This document shows positions 12,419 to 23,771 of a stretch of DNA of 64,000 nucleotides, in pieces; position 1 is the stretch's first letter; every line of letters begins with the position of its first letter. Source of the stretch: Mycobacteroides franklinii. Lineage in GTDB: Bacteria; Actinomycetota; Actinomycetes; Mycobacteriales; Mycobacteriaceae. The translations under genes and the position numbers were made by a program. Location: contig NZ_MAFQ01000009.1 in NCBI RefSeq assembly GCF_002013895.1, positions 124,001 to 188,000 of the forward strand, read 5' to 3'. Below the pieces are notes generated by a model, which saw only the letters and a program-made list of their open reading frames with translations, searched no databases and was not told the DNA's origin.

Positions 12419-12952
12419 GTGCCTACCACGCTGGTTCTTGGTGGAATTCGTTCGGGGAAGTCGCGTTTCGCCGAATCACTACTGCCCGCCGCAGGACCCG
12501 CGCGGTACCTGGCCACCGGATCGTCGGTTCCCGGGGACGCGGCGTGGGCGGACAGGGTTGCCGCCCACCGGTCCCGCCGTCCCGGTCACTGGGCCACGGC
12601 CGAAACCACCGATATCGCGACCGAGCTGCGCACCGGTGACGCGGTGCCCACACTCATCGACGATCTCGGGGGTTGGCTGACCGCCATGCTGGACAGCCGC
12701 GGCGCATGGGATCGCGGCGGCGAGATGATCGCCGCCGATGTCGGCACGTTGATCGATGCCATCGGCACCTACCCCAGCGACCTGGTCATCGTGAGCCCGG
12801 AGGTCGGACTGACCGTCGTGCCCGCCACCGCATCCGGCCGGCTCTTCGCCGATCAGCTCGGCACACTGAATCAGGCCGTGGCGGGGCGCAGCGAACGGGT
12901 GCTGTTGGTGGTGGCGGGTCAGCCGCTGGCCATCAAGGGAGCCTGCACATGA
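12419..12952 (+). CDS. cobU: Adenosylcobinamide kinase / phosphate guanylyltransferase
   Basis: Bifunctional enzyme of nucleotide-loop assembly in cobalamin synthesis; it phosphorylates adenosylcobinamide and attaches GMP. The 177-residue protein has the P-loop GGIRSGKS at about residues 8-15 and the DDLGGWL and [11 protein letters not shown] motifs of the family. The GTG start lies six bases after the previous stop. Its end overlaps cobT (ATGA at 12949-12952). In M. tuberculosis cobU lies elsewhere, so grouping with cobT and cobS here is a local difference (from memory of that genome). Confidence 0.94.
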   Translation: MPTTLVLGGIRSGKSRFAESLLPAAGPARYLATGSSVPGDAAWADRVAAHRSRRPGHWATAETTDIATELRTGDAVPTLIDDLGGWLTAMLDSRGAWDRGGEMIAADVGTLIDAIGTYPSDLVIVSPEVGLTVVPATASGRLFADQLGTLNQAVAGRSERVLLVVAGQPLAIKGACT

Positions 12953-14007
12953 CCACAGCCGAAGCGCCACGATTCGCGCCGGTCTCGGCGCCCAATCCGG
13001 ATATCGCCGACGCCGCACGCGAACGGCAACAGCGGCTCACCAAGCCGGCCGGCGCGTTGGGGAGGCTGGAGGAACTGTCGATCTGGGCGTCGGCCTGCCA
13101 GAACCAGTGCCCCCCTAGGATATTCCAGCGGCCCCGGGTCGTCGTCTTCGCGGGCGACCACGGAGTGGCCGCCGGTGGCGTATCGGCTTATCCCCCGTCG
13201 GTCACCGCGCAGATGGTGCGCAACATCGATGCCGGCGGGGCCGCGGTGAATGTGCTGGCGGCATTGGCCGGCGCAAGCGTGCGGGTGGTCGACATTGCCG
13301 TGGACACCGACGCGTCTCTGACAGAAACCGTTGCTGCCCAAAAGATTCGCCGCTCCAGCGGCAACGTCGCCATCGAAGATGCGCTTACCACCGAGCAGAC
13401 GCACGCCGCGCTGGCCGCCGGTATCGCCCTGGCCGACGCCGAGATCGACAGCGGAGCCGATCTGCTCATCGCCGGCGATATGGGCATCGGAAACACCACA
13501 CCGGCAACGGTGTTGGTGGCGGCGCTCACCGGGAGCGAACCGGTGGCGGTCGTGGGCCGGGGCACCGGGGTCGACGACGCCGGATGGATACGCAAGACCG
13601 CCGCAATCCGTGACGCGCTGCGCCGCACCAAGGATGTGCGTACCGACCCCGTCGCCCTGCTGGGCCGGGCGGGCGGCGCCGATCTCGCGGCAATGACCGG
13701 CTTCCTGGCGCACGCGGCGGTGCGCCGCACGCCGGTTCTGTTGGACGGGGTGGTGGTCACGGCGGCCGCGCTGGTGGCCGAACAGCTGGCACCCGGGGCA
13801 CGCCAATGGTGGCTCGCCGGACATCGTTCCACCGAGCCCGCGCATTCTCTTGCCCTCAAACGCCTTCGGCTGGAGCCCGTGCTGGATCTGCAGATGCGAT
13901 TGGGCGAGGGATCCGGAGCACTCGTGGCACTGCCGGTGCTGCAGGCTGCGGTCGGCACGCTGGCTCAGATGGCGACGTTCGACGAGGCCGGAGTGGACAG
14001 CGTGTGA
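12949..14007 (+). CDS. cobT: Nicotinate-nucleotide:dimethylbenzimidazole phosphoribosyltransferase
   Basis: Makes alpha-ribazole phosphate, the lower ligand donor of cobalamin. From the ATG that overlaps the cobU stop the protein has 352 residues. It shows the [13 protein letters not shown] motif near residue 26, [17 protein letters not shown], the glycine-rich [11 protein letters not shown], and the catalytic glutamate in RLGEGSGA near the C-terminus. A longer upstream reading frame overlaps cobU and is not used. The last bases overlap the cobS GTG (GTGA at 14004-14007). Confidence 0.96.
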   Translation: MTTAEAPRFAPVSAPNPDIADAARERQQRLTKPAGALGRLEELSIWASACQNQCPPRIFQRPRVVVFAGDHGVAAGGVSAYPPSVTAQMVRNIDAGGAAVNVLAALAGASVRVVDIAVDTDASLTETVAAQKIRRSSGNVAIEDALTTEQTHAALAAGIALADAEIDSGADLLIAGDMGIGNTTPATVLVAALTGSEPVAVVGRGTGVDDAGWIRKTAAIRDALRRTKDVRTDPVALLGRAGGADLAAMTGFLAHAAVRRTPVLLDGVVVTAAALVAEQLAPGARQWWLAGHRSTEPAHSLALKRLRLEPVLDLQMRLGEGSGALVALPVLQAAVGTLAQMATFDEAGVDSV

Positions 14008-14762
14008 ACGCGTTCCTGCGGATCCTGCGACCGATCGGTGGCGCCTTCGAATTCGCCACCGTGACACCGGTTCCGGCGCGGCTCGCGGGGACGCTTTCGG
14101 GCCCGGTGCTGGGGGCGCTGCCGGTGGTGGGTACCGCCTTGGGTGTGCTCGCGGCGTTCGTCACCTGGATCATGCATTTCGCGTACATGGCTCCGCTGGC
14201 CGGACTGGCGGCGGTGACGGCGACGATCCTCGTGACGCGGGGCCTGCATATCGACGGGCTCTCCGATACCGCCGACGGGTTGGGCTGTTATGGGCCACCG
14301 GAACGGGCCCTGACCGTGATGCGCGACGGTTCGGCCGGACCGTTCGGGGTGGTCACGGTGGTCATCTCCCTTCTGGCCCAGGCGTTGTCGTTCGGGGTGC
14401 TGGCCTCCAGGCAGGAATGGCTGGCCATCGCGCTGGCGGTCACGGTGGGACGGGTCAGCGCAGTGGTGGCCTGCCGGCGCGGTGTACCCGGCGCCGCGCA
14501 GAGCGGTTTCGGCACTCGGGTTGCCGGATCGCAGCCGCTGTGGCTGGCGGGGACATGGGTGCTCGCCGCGATGGCCGTGGGGGTGCTGGCACTGCCTTGG
14601 CGACCGTGGCAGGGTCCGGTGGCGGTGGCGGTGGCACTGATCGCCGGGGCGCTACTGGTCCGTCATTGCGTACGCAGGTTCGGCGGCATCACCGGTGACG
14701 TGTTGGGCGCGAGCATCGAGGTGACCACGACCCTGGCCGCGTTGGGCCTGGCGGCGTACTGA
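14004..14762 (+). CDS. cobS: Adenosylcobinamide-GDP ribazoletransferase (cobalamin synthase)
   Basis: Integral membrane enzyme that joins adenosylcobinamide-GDP to alpha-ribazole (phosphate), the last assembly step of the cobalamin nucleotide loop. The 252 residues contain the family signature [14 protein letters not shown] (about residues 82-95) with its Asp pairs for metal, then the [10 protein letters not shown] motif, and six to seven hydrophobic helices. The GTG start at 14004 overlaps the cobT stop. cobU, cobT and cobS form one overlapping operon, probably with the DUF3043 gene in front. Confidence 0.95.
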   Translation: MNAFLRILRPIGGAFEFATVTPVPARLAGTLSGPVLGALPVVGTALGVLAAFVTWIMHFAYMAPLAGLAAVTATILVTRGLHIDGLSDTADGLGCYGPPERALTVMRDGSAGPFGVVTVVISLLAQALSFGVLASRQEWLAIALAVTVGRVSAVVACRRGVPGAAQSGFGTRVAGSQPLWLAGTWVLAAMAVGVLALPWRPWQGPVAVAVALIAGALLVRHCVRRFGGITGDVLGASIEVTTTLAALGLAAY

Positions 14763-14850
14763 TGCGACCGAGAAAATTTCACCAGGAGTTCGTGGCCACA
14801 TCGGCCTGTGCGGTCGCGTTACCGGCCGCCGTGGTCCACCATTCGAATCT

Positions 14851-16563
14851 ATGCCGCGCAACCCGTTGAACCCCGCCGGTGAGACACCGGACATGGGAAT
14901 CCCGCAGTCGATCGCCGGATCGATGTCGATGGCCGAACAGTACGAATGGCATCGTGGGTACCTGCGCCGTCACGCAGTCTCGCGCCGCAACTTCCTGCGG
15001 GGTTCGGCGGCGGCCGCCGCGGTCGCCGCATTGGGGGTATCGCCGTTCGGACGACGGGCGTATGCGGACGAGGCGCAGCTGGGGGTCGCTGGTAGGCGCG
15101 TGGGATATGGCGCGGACTCCTCGAGCCAGCTCGGCTTCTCCGGCCAGCTGTCCAGGAATCCACACGGCACCAAGATCTTTCTCGACCATGGCCCGACGCC
15201 CGACCTGGGCGCCTCCCTGGAGGCCGAGGTGCGCAACCTGGTCACCCAGATTCCGTCCAGCGACCACGGAGTGCTGGCGGCCGAACAGTTCTACGTCCAC
15301 GCACCCGTGCACGGGCTCGCCGGGGGCACCGAGCATTTCTACCGCTGGCGTACCGCGGACGGCTTCCTGAGCGACATCCGGTCGGCCGCAACGGCAATCC
15401 CGTCCGCGCGAAACGCGCTCGCGCCCTTCCGTTTCACCATGATGGGCGATCAGGGCACCGATGAAACCCCCACACTCCCACCAAACCTGACACCCGGTGA
15501 ATACGACGACAACGGCTACAGCGCGGACAACGACCCCACGATGCCGCACACGCTGAACGTCATGAACCAGATCGTGGCCAGCCGGCCCGACTTCCACATC
15601 CTGGCCGGCGATATCGCCTATGCCGACCCCTCCGGGATGGGTAAGTCGCCCCAATTCGTGTCCGGTGGCGGCAAGGCCCCGGCCGGATTCGACAAGTACA
15701 ACCCCTTCGTCTGGGATGTGTACCTGACGTCCATCGAACCCAGCTCCTCGACCACACCGTGGATGTTCGCCACGGGTAATCACGACATGGAGGCGGCATA
15801 CGGCCACCACGGTTACGGTGGCCACCTGGCTCGTCTCGGGTTCCCCGGCAACGGCCCCGCCGGATGCCCGTCGGCATATTCGTTCACGTACGGCAATGTC
15901 GCCGTGCTCTCCTTGGATGCCAACGACGTGTCCTACGAGATCCGGGCGAACACCGGCTACTCCGGCGGAGCCCAAACTGGTTGGGTGGGAAGAACTTTAG
16001 CGGCGTACCGAGCCAACCCGAATATCGACTTCATCGTCTGCTTCTTCCACCACTGCGCCTATTCCACGACGCTGTCCCATGCCAGCGACGGTGGCGTACG
16101 TGACGCGTGGTGTGCACTGTTCGATCGCTATCAGGTGGATCTGGTGCTACAAGGCCACAATCATGTCTTCGAACGCACCGATCCCATTCGTGCGGGACGG
16201 CCGACCGGAGAGGCCGGGGACAACGCCACCGTCGACCCGGAGACCGATGGCACCGTGTATTACACGGTGGGCTCCGCGGGCCGGCCGCGGTATGACTTTC
16301 AGCCGGGTGAGCCGGAGGGGTATCGGGGCCGCGAGCTCGCAGACACCTTGGTACCCAATAGTTTTGTGTGGGCGCCCGACGGTAGTAAGCATGCCGAAGC
16401 TGTCACGTGGTCCCGGGTGCGTTATCGCAACTACGCCTTCATTCGCGTCGACGTGCGTCCCGGAACCTTGGTCAGCGAGATGGACGTCACCGCGGTCGAC
16501 GAATACGGCCGCGAGTTCGACAAGGTAACCTATCGCCGCCGGGTACGCGCGGGAGCGTCCTAG
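14851..16563 (+). CDS. Tat-exported purple-acid-phosphatase-like metallophosphoesterase
   Basis: Secreted phosphatase of 570 residues. The long N-terminus carries a twin-arginine signal (SRRNFLRG at about residues 45-52, then an Ala-rich core and a cleavage region near AYADEAQ). After it comes a fibronectin-like N-domain and the metallophosphoesterase core with the purple acid phosphatase motif series: MGDQG, GDIAYAD, GNHDME, FFHHCAY and GHNHVFE. Size and motifs resemble the mycobacterial phosphatase Rv2577 (from memory). It sits where M. tuberculosis has Rv2209, so it is a local replacement. The stop overlaps the ilvE stop in CTAG. Confidence 0.9.
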   Translation: MPRNPLNPAGETPDMGIPQSIAGSMSMAEQYEWHRGYLRRHAVSRRNFLRGSAAAAAVAALGVSPFGRRAYADEAQLGVAGRRVGYGADSSSQLGFSGQLSRNPHGTKIFLDHGPTPDLGASLEAEVRNLVTQIPSSDHGVLAAEQFYVHAPVHGLAGGTEHFYRWRTADGFLSDIRSAATAIPSARNALAPFRFTMMGDQGTDETPTLPPNLTPGEYDDNGYSADNDPTMPHTLNVMNQIVASRPDFHILAGDIAYADPSGMGKSPQFVSGGGKAPAGFDKYNPFVWDVYLTSIEPSSSTTPWMFATGNHDMEAAYGHHGYGGHLARLGFPGNGPAGCPSAYSFTYGNVAVLSLDANDVSYEIRANTGYSGGAQTGWVGRTLAAYRANPNIDFIVCFFHHCAYSTTLSHASDGGVRDAWCALFDRYQVDLVLQGHNHVFERTDPIRAGRPTGEAGDNATVDPETDGTVYYTVGSAGRPRYDFQPGEPEGYRGRELADTLVPNSFVWAPDGSKHAEAVTWSRVRYRNYAFIRVDVRPGTLVSEMDVTAVDEYGREFDKVTYRRRVRAGAS

Positions 16564-17663
16564 CCGAGCTTGGTGATCCAGCCGTGCGTATCGGCGAAGG
16601 TGCCGCGCTGGATTCCGGTCAACGTGTCACGCAGGGCCATGGTGACCTCACCGGATTCCCCCTCGCCGACGGTGAATTCGCCACCCGAGTACTTGACGCG
16701 CCCGACCGGCGTGATGACCGCGGCCGTCCCGCAGGCGAACACCTCGGTGATCTCCCCGGAGGCCGTCTTCTTCTCCAGCTCGTCGACGTCGATCTTGCGT
16801 TCCTCGATGGCGAAGCCTGCATCGGAGGCCAACTGTAGCAAGGACTTCCGCGTGACGCCGGGCAGCAGAGAACCGGACAGCTCGGGGGTCACCAGGCGTG
16901 CCTCGCCGTCGCGCCCGAAAACGAAGAACAGGTTCATCCCACCCATTTCTTCGATGTACCGGCGCTCGATGGCGTCGAGCCACACCACCTGATCGCAGCC
17001 TTCGTCGGCGGCCTGCGCCTGGGCGACGAGCGAGGCGGCATAGTTGCCACCGGTCTTGGCTGCGCCGATCCCGCCCGGTGCGGCACGCACGTACTCATGC
17101 GACAGCCACACGCTGACCGGCTTGATGCCCTTGGAGAAGTAGGCGCCCGCGGGTGAGGCGATGAGCAGGTACCGGTATTCGTCGGCGGGCCGCACGCCGA
17201 GACCGGCTTCGGTGGCGATGATGAACGGACGCAGGTACAGCGATTCCTCCCCACCACCCGGTGGCACCCAGTCGGCGTCGACCGCGATGAGCTGGCGCAG
17301 TGACTCGATGAACAGCTCTTGCGGCAGCTCGGGGATCGCGATGCGACGGCACGATTGGATCAGCCGTTCGGCGTTAGCCTCGGGACGGAAAGCGGCGATG
17401 GTTCCGTCGGGCTGGCGGTAGGCCTTGAGCCCTTCGAAGACCTCTTGCGCGTAGTGCAACACGATGGCCGACGGGTCGAGCGTGATGGGGCCGTACGGCA
17501 TCACTTGCGCGTTGTGCCAGCCATTTTCGGCGTTCCAGTCGATGGACACCATGTGGTCGGTGAAGTACTTCCCGAATCCCGGCGCCGCGAGTACCTCAGC
17601 CCGACGCGCCGGGCTGGCCGGTGACGGGTTGAGTTGCCGGGTGAACTCGGGAAGCGGATTCAT
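16560..17663 (-). CDS. ilvE: Branched-chain amino acid aminotransferase
   Basis: Class IV PLP aminotransferase for the last step of Leu, Ile and Val synthesis. The 367-residue protein has the [14 protein letters not shown] motif (about residues 70-83), the PLP lysine in [12 protein letters not shown] (about residue 203), and the GGMNLFFVF and [10 protein letters not shown] motifs. A TAGACT hexamer exactly seven bases upstream of the ATG with no Shine-Dalgarno points to a leaderless mRNA. It converges on the phosphatase gene with overlapping TAG stops. Confidence 0.97.
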   Translation of the reverse strand: MNPLPEFTRQLNPSPASPARRAEVLAAPGFGKYFTDHMVSIDWNAENGWHNAQVMPYGPITLDPSAIVLHYAQEVFEGLKAYRQPDGTIAAFRPEANAERLIQSCRRIAIPELPQELFIESLRQLIAVDADWVPPGGGEESLYLRPFIIATEAGLGVRPADEYRYLLIASPAGAYFSKGIKPVSVWLSHEYVRAAPGGIGAAKTGGNYAASLVAQAQAADEGCDQVVWLDAIERRYIEEMGGMNLFFVFGRDGEARLVTPELSGSLLPGVTRKSLLQLASDAGFAIEERKIDVDELEKKTASGEITEVFACGTAAVITPVGRVKYSGGEFTVGEGESGEVTMALRDTLTGIQRGTFADTHGWITKLG

Positions 17664-17670
17664 GCTCGGC

Positions 17671-17676
17671 AGTCTA
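17671..17676 (-). promoter_or_regulatory. -10 element for leaderless ilvE
   Basis: TAGACT on the minus strand (TANNNT) lies seven bases before the ilvE ATG at 17663. Confidence 0.55.
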
Positions 17677-17705
17677 GCCGTCCGCCGTCGCCAAATTCGA
17701 ACCCA

Positions 17706-18812
17706 TTACCCGACGTTGACGTCGACGAATGGCGGCTTGACGACCTCGCATTCGATCTCGCGGCCGCGCACGTCGACGACGACGGTGGATCCGTCCGGGA
17801 TCTGGGCGGCGGTGTCCAGCAAGGCCAGCGCGATTCCGGTCTTCAGGGTCGGCGAGAAGGTCCCCGACGTGGTCACCCCCACCGGCTGGCCGTCGGAAAG
17901 CACCGTGAGGTCGGGGCGCAGCACACCCCGGCCGGTCGCCCGCAGACCTCGCAGGGTGCGGGTGGGGCCCTCGCTCTTCTCCCGGGTGAGCGCATCGCGC
18001 CCCCAGAACGCGTCCTTCTTCCAGCCGACGGCCCATCCGGCCCGTGCCTGTACGGGGCTGATATCGGCGGAGAGCTCATGACCGTGCAGCGGATAACCCA
18101 TCTCGGTGCGCAGCGTGTCTCGCGCGCCCAGACCGGCCAGCTGGCCACCCGCCGCGGTGATCACCGGCAGTAGGGCATCGAACACCGCACCGGCGTCATC
18201 CCAGGACGGCAGCAGCTCGTAGCCGTGTTCGCCGGTATATCCGGTGCGGCATACCCGCACCGGCAGGCCGTTCAGCATCGCGTCGGCGTAGGCCATGTAC
18301 TCCATATCCGTTGGCAGGCCGAGCTGTTGCAGCACCTCCGCGGATTTGGGCCCCTGCACGGCCAGCACCGCGTAGTCGCGGTGCTGATCGGTGACGGTGA
18401 TTCCCGCGGGGGCCTGCTCCTGCAGGGCGGCGACCACGGCCGCGGTGTTGGCGGCATTGGGCACCAGGAAGATTTCGTCGTCGGATACGTAGTAGGCGAT
18501 GAGGTCGTCGATGACTCCGCCGGTCTCGGTGCAGCACAACGTGTACTGAGCCTTGCCCGGTCCAACCTTGTTGAGATCGTTGGTAAAACACGCATTGACG
18601 AACGCGGCGGCGCCCGGGCCGCGCACCAGCGCCTTGCCGAGATGACTCACGTCGAACAGGCCGACTGCCTCGCGAGTGGCGGTGTGCTCCCCTACCGTGC
18701 CGGCGTACGAAACCGGCATGTTCCAGCCGCCGAATTCGGCGAAGGTGGCGCCCTGTGCGGCGTGCCGGTCATGGAGGGGGCCAGGAATCGGAGCAGCAGT
18801 CGGCGGCGTCAT
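17706..18812 (-). CDS. gcvT: Glycine cleavage system T protein (aminomethyltransferase)
   Basis: Transfers the methylene group from aminomethyl-lipoyl H protein to tetrahydrofolate and releases ammonia. 368 residues from the ATG at 18812, which has AGGGTGA about seven bases upstream; a GTG 36 bases further up is possible but less well supported. Family motifs: [13 protein letters not shown] near residue 24, [23 protein letters not shown], and the closing [13 protein letters not shown] strand. The GcvT substrate, lipoyl-GcvH, depends on the lipoate genes 5 kb away. No glycine riboswitch is seen upstream. Confidence 0.95.
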   Translation of the reverse strand: MTPPTAAPIPGPLHDRHAAQGATFAEFGGWNMPVSYAGTVGEHTATREAVGLFDVSHLGKALVRGPGAAAFVNACFTNDLNKVGPGKAQYTLCCTETGGVIDDLIAYYVSDDEIFLVPNAANTAAVVAALQEQAPAGITVTDQHRDYAVLAVQGPKSAEVLQQLGLPTDMEYMAYADAMLNGLPVRVCRTGYTGEHGYELLPSWDDAGAVFDALLPVITAAGGQLAGLGARDTLRTEMGYPLHGHELSADISPVQARAGWAVGWKKDAFWGRDALTREKSEGPTRTLRGLRATGRGVLRPDLTVLSDGQPVGVTTSGTFSPTLKTGIALALLDTAAQIPDGSTVVVDVRGREIECEVVKPPFVDVNVG

Positions 18813-18862
18813 GGCGTTCACCCTAATTGGCTCATCATTCGCTTTCACTAGGCTGTGAGCCT

Positions 18863-20371
18863 ATGAGCGCATACACGGCACCTTCGTTCACCCTGGCCAC
18901 CTCCATTCCGCAGCGCGGAGTCTCCGCCGCGGTGCTGCTGGTGGGTGTACGCCCCAGCGAAAAGGAGTCCGACAAGGGCCCCAAGGTGGTGGACGCCCAG
19001 CTGCTGGACAAGGCGGCCGTGAAGGCCATCGAGACCGCACTCAAGGCGGTCGGGGCGACCGGCTCGGCCGAACAGCTCAGCCGGGTGGTGGTGGACGGAT
19101 TGCCGGTGGCCAGTGTGCTCGCCGTCGGGCTGGGGAAGGGCGACAGCGCCGAGACGATCCGTCGTGCCGCCGGTGTGGCCGCCCGCTCGCTCGACAACGT
19201 CGAAACCCTGGTGACCACGCTGTCAGAGCGTGATGTCGACTCCACCGTGCAGGGCCTGGTACTCGGCGGGTACCGCTTCGCGGAGTTCCGTAGCGCCAAG
19301 ACTGCACCCAAGGACGCTGGGCTGCAGAAGGTTACGTTGCTCGTCGGCGACAAGGGCCGCGCGCAGAAGGAAGCCATGGAGCGCGGTGCCGCCGTCGCGG
19401 CCGCCGTCGTGACGGCCCGGGATTTTGTGAACACTCCGCCGAGCCACCTGTTCCCCGCCGAATTCGCAAAACGTGCAAAGGCTTTGGCTACGACCGAGGG
19501 CATCGAGGTCGAGGTGCTGGACGAGAAGGAACTGGCCAAGGGCGGCTACGGCGGCATCGTCGGAGTCGGCAAGGGCTCCTCGCGCCCGCCGCGGCTGGTG
19601 CGGTTGACCTATCGCGGCGCCAAGGGAAAGAAAGCCAAGACGGTCGCGCTCGTGGGCAAGGGCATCACCTTCGACACCGGCGGCATCTCGATCAAGCCCG
19701 CCGGCGGTATGGAGAACATGACCTCCGATATGGGCGGGGCGGCAGCGGTTATCGCCGTCACCCTGTTGGCCGCTCGCCGGCAACTGCCCATCGACGTGAT
19801 CGCGACCGTGCCGATGGCCGAGAACATGCCGTCGTCGACGGCGCAGCGTCCCGGTGACGTGTTGACCCATCTGGACGGCACCACCGTGGAGGTCATCAAC
19901 ACCGACGCCGAGGGCCGCCTGATCCTGGCCGACGCCATCGTGCGGGCCTGCCAGGACGAGCCCGACTATCTGATCGACACCGCGACGTTGACCGGGGCGC
20001 AGGTGGTGGCCTTGGGCACCCGCACCCCCGGCGTGATGGGCACCGATGAGTTCCGTGACCGGGTGTCGACCATCTCGCAGTCTGTCGGCGAAAACGGCTG
20101 GCCCATGCCGCTCCCCGAGGAGCTGCGTGACGATCTCAAGTCCCGGGTGGCCGACCTGGCGAACGTCACCAATCACCGCAACGGCGGCATGCTGGCGGCC
20201 GGGCAGTATCTACGGGAATTCGTGGCGGACGGGGTGCAGTGGGCGCATATCGATGTCGCGGGCCCGGCGTTCAACACCGGCGGGCCGTGGGGCTACACGC
20301 CCAAGGGCAGCACCGGTGTGCCGGTGCGAACCATCTTCGGAGTACTGGAGGACATCGTCACCAACGGGTAA
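18863..20371 (+). CDS. pepB: Leucyl aminopeptidase (M17)
   Basis: Cytosolic two-metal aminopeptidase of 502 residues with an N-terminal macro-like domain and the M17 catalytic domain. The active-site signature [12 protein letters not shown] and the earlier [11 protein letters not shown] and MGGAAAV segments supply the metal ligands and Lys/Arg of the active site. The ATG at 18863 is preferred over one 36 bases upstream; a TAGGCT hexamer ends eight bases before it, so a near-leaderless start is possible. The short dyad AGGCT-GTG-AGCCT also lies there. Confidence 0.95.
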   Translation: MSAYTAPSFTLATSIPQRGVSAAVLLVGVRPSEKESDKGPKVVDAQLLDKAAVKAIETALKAVGATGSAEQLSRVVVDGLPVASVLAVGLGKGDSAETIRRAAGVAARSLDNVETLVTTLSERDVDSTVQGLVLGGYRFAEFRSAKTAPKDAGLQKVTLLVGDKGRAQKEAMERGAAVAAAVVTARDFVNTPPSHLFPAEFAKRAKALATTEGIEVEVLDEKELAKGGYGGIVGVGKGSSRPPRLVRLTYRGAKGKKAKTVALVGKGITFDTGGISIKPAGGMENMTSDMGGAAAVIAVTLLAARRQLPIDVIATVPMAENMPSSTAQRPGDVLTHLDGTTVEVINTDAEGRLILADAIVRACQDEPDYLIDTATLTGAQVVALGTRTPGVMGTDEFRDRVSTISQSVGENGWPMPLPEELRDDLKSRVADLANVTNHRNGGMLAAGQYLREFVADGVQWAHIDVAGPAFNTGGPWGYTPKGSTGVPVRTIFGVLEDIVTNG

Positions 20372-20377
20372 AGCCCG

Positions 20378-20719
20378 TCAGGCGCCTTCCTCGGCCGCGC
20401 GGCGCTTGAGGATTCTCTGCCGGGCGTCGTAATCACGTTTGCGTTGCGGGTATCCGGTGCGGTGCACGTCGTACACCGGGATCTTGAGTTTCTCTGAGAT
20501 CCGCCGGGCACCCGCAACACCGCCGACGCGTCGGCGGGTCCACTCACCGTCACCTGCGATGAGAATCACGGTGACATCGGAGAAGTTGGTCTGCGGCTCG
20601 ACGAAGGCCTCCACGCCCGTGCGTACCGCGGCCCACGCACCGAGGTAGCGCAAGTCATCGTTTGCGCCTTGTTTGGTCTGCCCCTCTCGCTTGCCGCGGA
20701 AGGCGTCAATCCATGCCAT
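20378..20719 (-). CDS. Conserved hypothetical protein, NYN-like
   Basis: Small protein of 113 residues that I do not recognise with certainty. The N-terminus MAWIDAFRGKREGQTKQGANDDLRYLG is followed by a hydrophobic strand FSDVTVILIAGDGEW and a basic C-terminal half ending RQRILKRRAAEEGA. The VILIAGDGE strand followed by a charged helix weakly resembles PIN/NYN-type nuclease cores, but no full acidic active site can be assigned. Codon use and reading-frame openness match the neighbours. It lies between pepB (convergent) and a DUF167 gene. Confidence 0.65.
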   Translation of the reverse strand: MAWIDAFRGKREGQTKQGANDDLRYLGAWAAVRTGVEAFVEPQTNFSDVTVILIAGDGEWTRRRVGGVAGARRISEKLKIPVYDVHRTGYPQRKRDYDARQRILKRRAAEEGA

Positions 20720-20755
20720 TGGCTCATGGTGCCAGCTAATTCTGAGAGCGTGCTG

Positions 20756-20986
20756 TCATCCGACCGAGAATCTCTTCAGTCTGCTGGTCTGCCCCGCGAC
20801 AAGGCGCACCGTGGACTTCGGGACGTCAAGGTATTCGGCCAGCAACGCCACCGCGGCCTTGTTGGCCTTGCCGTCGATCGCCGGCTCCCGGACGAAAAGT
20901 GTGAGTGTGCCGTCGTCGGCAACCTCCACCGCGGGGCCCTTACGACTGCCGGGTTTGATGACACAGACGACTGTGCGCTCGCTCAC
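20756..20986 (-). CDS. DUF167 / YggU-family protein
   Basis: Small alpha/beta protein of 76 residues, function unknown, starting at GTG 20986. It has the family pattern of an N-terminal VKPGSRK-type strand (here IKPGSRKGP), a middle strand FVREPAIDGKANKAAVALLAEYLDVPKS, and VRLVAGQTSRLKRFSV at the end. Longer in-frame extensions upstream would add Arg-rich sequence foreign to the family. It lies just upstream of the hypothetical gene, both on the minus strand, divergent from dlaT. Confidence 0.85.
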   Translation of the reverse strand: MSERTVVCVIKPGSRKGPAVEVADDGTLTLFVREPAIDGKANKAAVALLAEYLDVPKSTVRLVAGQTSRLKRFSVG

Positions 20987-21123
20987 TCGTAGATCTTGGA
21001 CCCGGGCAGGCGCGTCGTTCCACACAGTGACAGGATTGACCCGGCTCCCACTCAGCTGTGGTAAGCCATGAAGTGTCCGCATTGTTAGTGCCGCTGTCCG
21101 AACCGTTTTCAGGAGTGGAAACC

Positions 21124-22851
21124 ATGGCCTTCTCCGTCCAGATGCCCGCCCTCGGTGAGAGCGTGACCGAAGGGACGGTGACACGGTGGCTCAAGCAAGA
21201 GGGCGACACGGTCGAAGTCGACGAGCCACTGCTTGAGGTGTCTACCGACAAGGTGGACACCGAGATCCCAGCTCCCACTTCGGGTGTATTGAGCAAGATC
21301 GTCGCCCACGAGGACGACACCGTCGAGATCGGCGGAGAGCTCGGTGTGATCAGCGAGGCCGGGGAGGCTGCTGCACCTGCCGCGCCCGCCGCCGCGCCGG
21401 CTCCGGAACCGGCACCTGAACCCGCTGCTGCCCCTGAACCCGCCCCGGCCTCTGCTCCCGAACCCGCTGCTGCCCCGGCAGCTGCTGCCGCGCCAGCCGG
21501 CTCCGGCACCTCCGTCAAGATGCCCGAGCTTGGTGAGTCCGTCACCGAAGGCACCGTGACCCGCTGGCTGAAGAAGATCGGCGACGAGGTCGGCGTGGAC
21601 GAGCCGCTTGTCGAGGTGTCCACGGACAAGGTCGACACCGAAATCCCGTCGCCGGTGGCTGGTGTGCTGCTGAGCATCTCGGCCAACGAGGACGACACCG
21701 TCGCCGTGGGCGGCGAGCTCGCTGTCGTAGGGACCGCTGGTGCTGCCCCCGCCGCGGCGCCGGCGCCTGCGCCCGCTCCTGCCCCCGCGGCAGCCCCTGC
21801 CGCACCGCCCGCTCCTGCCGCACCGCCTGCGGCCCCGGCCGCACCCGCGCCTGCCGCACCTGCCCCGGCCCCGGCTCCGGCTCCGGTGGCCAACGGCGCC
21901 GCGGGCGACAACCCGTACGTGACCCCGCTGGTGCGCAAGCTCGCCGCCGAGAACAACGTGGACCTGTCCGCGCTCACGGGTAGCGGCGTGGGCGGACGCA
22001 TCCGCAAGCAGGACGTGCTCGCGGCCGCCGAAGCAGCGAAGGCACCCGCGGCTCCCACACCGTCGGCTGCCGCACCCGCCGCTGCCGTCGCGTCCGCACC
22101 CGCGGCCCCCGCACCGTCGCTGGCACACCTGCGCGGAACCACGCAGAAGGCCAACCGGATTCGACAGATCACCGCGAAGAAGACACGCGAATCGCTGCAG
22201 GAGACCGCCCAGCTGACGCAGACCCACGAGGTCGACGTCACCAAGATTGCGGCACTGCGGGCTCGTGCCAAGGCGGCGTTCGCCGAGCGCGAGGGCGTGA
22301 ACCTGACGTTCCTACCGTTCTTCGCGAAGGCAGCTGTCGAGGCGCTCAAGACGCATCCGAACGTCAACGCGAGCTACAACGAGGACTCCAAGGAGATCAC
22401 CTACTTCGACGCCGAGCACCTGGGCATCGCGGTCGACACCGATCAGGGTCTGCTGTCGCCGGTGATCCACAACGCCGGCGACCTGTCGCTGGCCGGACTG
22501 GCACGAGCCATCGCCGACATCGCGGCACGTGCCCGTTCCGGGAACCTCAAGCCCGACGAGCTGGCCGGTGGCACGTTCACCATCACCAATATCGGCAGCC
22601 AGGGCGCCTTGTTCGACACACCGATCCTGGTACCGCCGCAGGCCGCCATGCTGGGCACCGGCGCGATTGTGAAGCGTCCCAGGGTTATTCGTGACAATGC
22701 AGGTAACGAGTCGATCGGTATCCGGTCGGTCTGCTACTTGCCGCTGACCTACGATCACCGCCTGATCGACGGAGCCGACGCGGGGCGGTTCCTGACGACC
22801 ATCAAACACCGTCTGGAAGAGGGGGCTTTCGAGGCGGACCTAGGTCTGTAG
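21124..22851 (+). CDS. dlaT: Dihydrolipoamide acyltransferase (E2) with two lipoyl domains
   Basis: E2 component of the pyruvate dehydrogenase/peroxynitrite reductase complexes in mycobacteria. The 575 residues comprise two lipoyl domains, each with the lipoylation lysine in STDKVDTE (about residues 43 and 164), joined by Ala/Pro-rich linkers, a peripheral-subunit-binding domain ([15 protein letters not shown] onward, about 263-300), and the catalytic core ending with DHRLIDGAD (active-site His and Asp). AGGAG before the ATG at 21124 fixes the start. It heads a gene set that also makes the lipoyl cofactor it needs. Confidence 0.96.
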   Translation: MAFSVQMPALGESVTEGTVTRWLKQEGDTVEVDEPLLEVSTDKVDTEIPAPTSGVLSKIVAHEDDTVEIGGELGVISEAGEAAAPAAPAAAPAPEPAPEPAAAPEPAPASAPEPAAAPAAAAAPAGSGTSVKMPELGESVTEGTVTRWLKKIGDEVGVDEPLVEVSTDKVDTEIPSPVAGVLLSISANEDDTVAVGGELAVVGTAGAAPAAAPAPAPAPAPAAAPAAPPAPAAPPAAPAAPAPAAPAPAPAPAPVANGAAGDNPYVTPLVRKLAAENNVDLSALTGSGVGGRIRKQDVLAAAEAAKAPAAPTPSAAAPAAAVASAPAAPAPSLAHLRGTTQKANRIRQITAKKTRESLQETAQLTQTHEVDVTKIAALRARAKAAFAEREGVNLTFLPFFAKAAVEALKTHPNVNASYNEDSKEITYFDAEHLGIAVDTDQGLLSPVIHNAGDLSLAGLARAIADIAARARSGNLKPDELAGGTFTITNIGSQGALFDTPILVPPQAAMLGTGAIVKRPRVIRDNAGNESIGIRSVCYLPLTYDHRLIDGADAGRFLTTIKHRLEEGAFEADLGL

Positions 22852-22855
22852 GCCT

Positions 22856-23767
22856 ATGGGATCTCAGCGGGTCGTCATCGCCGGGTCGTCGGGGGTGATT
22901 GGGTCGGCGCTTGTCGCGTCGCTGCGCGCCAAGGACCACACGGTGGTTCGCCTGGTGCGCCGCGACCCGATGGGTCCCGACGAACAACGCTGGGATCCGG
23001 CAAGCGGACAGATCGAGCCGGGCGCCCTCGATGGTGCCGACGCCGTCGTCAATATGTGCGGGGTCGGTGTCGGCGACAAACGGTGGTCGGGCGCCTACAA
23101 ACAGCAGATCTACGACAGCCGCATCATCCCGACGGAGGTGCTGGCCGGCGCCGTCGCCGATGCCAAGGTGCCGGTGTTGATCAACGCCTCGGCGGTCGGC
23201 TATTACGGCGACAGTGGGGACCGCGTCATCGACGAGACCGCCTCCAGCGGTACGGGCTTCCTTGCCCGTGTGTGCGTCGACTGGGAAGCGGCAACCGAGG
23301 AGGCCGTCCAGGCCGAAACCCGTGTCGTGGTCGCGCGCACCGGCCTGGTGCTCTCCCCCGCCGGCGGGCTTTTCGGCCGGTCGCGGCCGGTGTTCTCCCT
23401 CGGTCTGGGCGCCCGGCTGGGCAACGGGCGCTGGTACATGCCCTGGATAAGCCTCGAGGATCAGATCCGCGCCCTCGAATTCGCCTTGGCCGAATCGACG
23501 CTGTCGGGCCCGGTCAACCTGACCGGCCCGGCGCCGGTGACGAATGCCGAGTTCACCACCGCGCTGGGCAGGACATTGCATCGCCCAACCTTGCTGGTGG
23601 CACCCCAGTTCGCGCTGCGCGCCGTCCTCGGGGAATTCGCCGATGCCGAACTGACCCGCAGCATGCGCGTCATCCCCGCTGTCCTGGAGCAGCACGGATT
23701 CCAGTTCGAGCATCACACCATCGGCGAGGCGCTGGCCTACGCCAATAACAGTCGACCGATGAAGTGA
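22856..23767 (+). CDS. TIGR01777-type NAD-dependent epimerase family protein
   Basis: 303-residue short-chain dehydrogenase-like protein of the YfcH/SulA-like epimerase family (Rv2216 position); its substrate is unknown. It has the Rossmann motif [13 protein letters not shown] at about residues 8-20, the [12 protein letters not shown] motif, [12 protein letters not shown] with the tyrosine of the family, and a C-terminal DUF1731-like region ([14 protein letters not shown] onward). It starts four bases after the dlaT stop and ends four bases before lipB, so it is in the lipoate operon. Confidence 0.92.
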   Translation: MGSQRVVIAGSSGVIGSALVASLRAKDHTVVRLVRRDPMGPDEQRWDPASGQIEPGALDGADAVVNMCGVGVGDKRWSGAYKQQIYDSRIIPTEVLAGAVADAKVPVLINASAVGYYGDSGDRVIDETASSGTGFLARVCVDWEAATEEAVQAETRVVVARTGLVLSPAGGLFGRSRPVFSLGLGARLGNGRWYMPWISLEDQIRALEFALAESTLSGPVNLTGPAPVTNAEFTTALGRTLHRPTLLVAPQFALRAVLGEFADAELTRSMRVIPAVLEQHGFQFEHHTIGEALAYANNSRPMK

Positions 23768-23771
23768 GATA

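Noticed and set aside
12673..12948. Extended N-terminus of CobT
   Set aside because: The extension overlaps cobU in another frame and is Arg/His-rich; the ATG at 12949 overlaps the cobU stop and begins at the conserved N-terminus.
21100..22367. Long Ala/Gly/Ser-rich minus-strand frames
   Set aside because: They mirror the Ala/Pro-rich linkers of dlaT on the plus strand.
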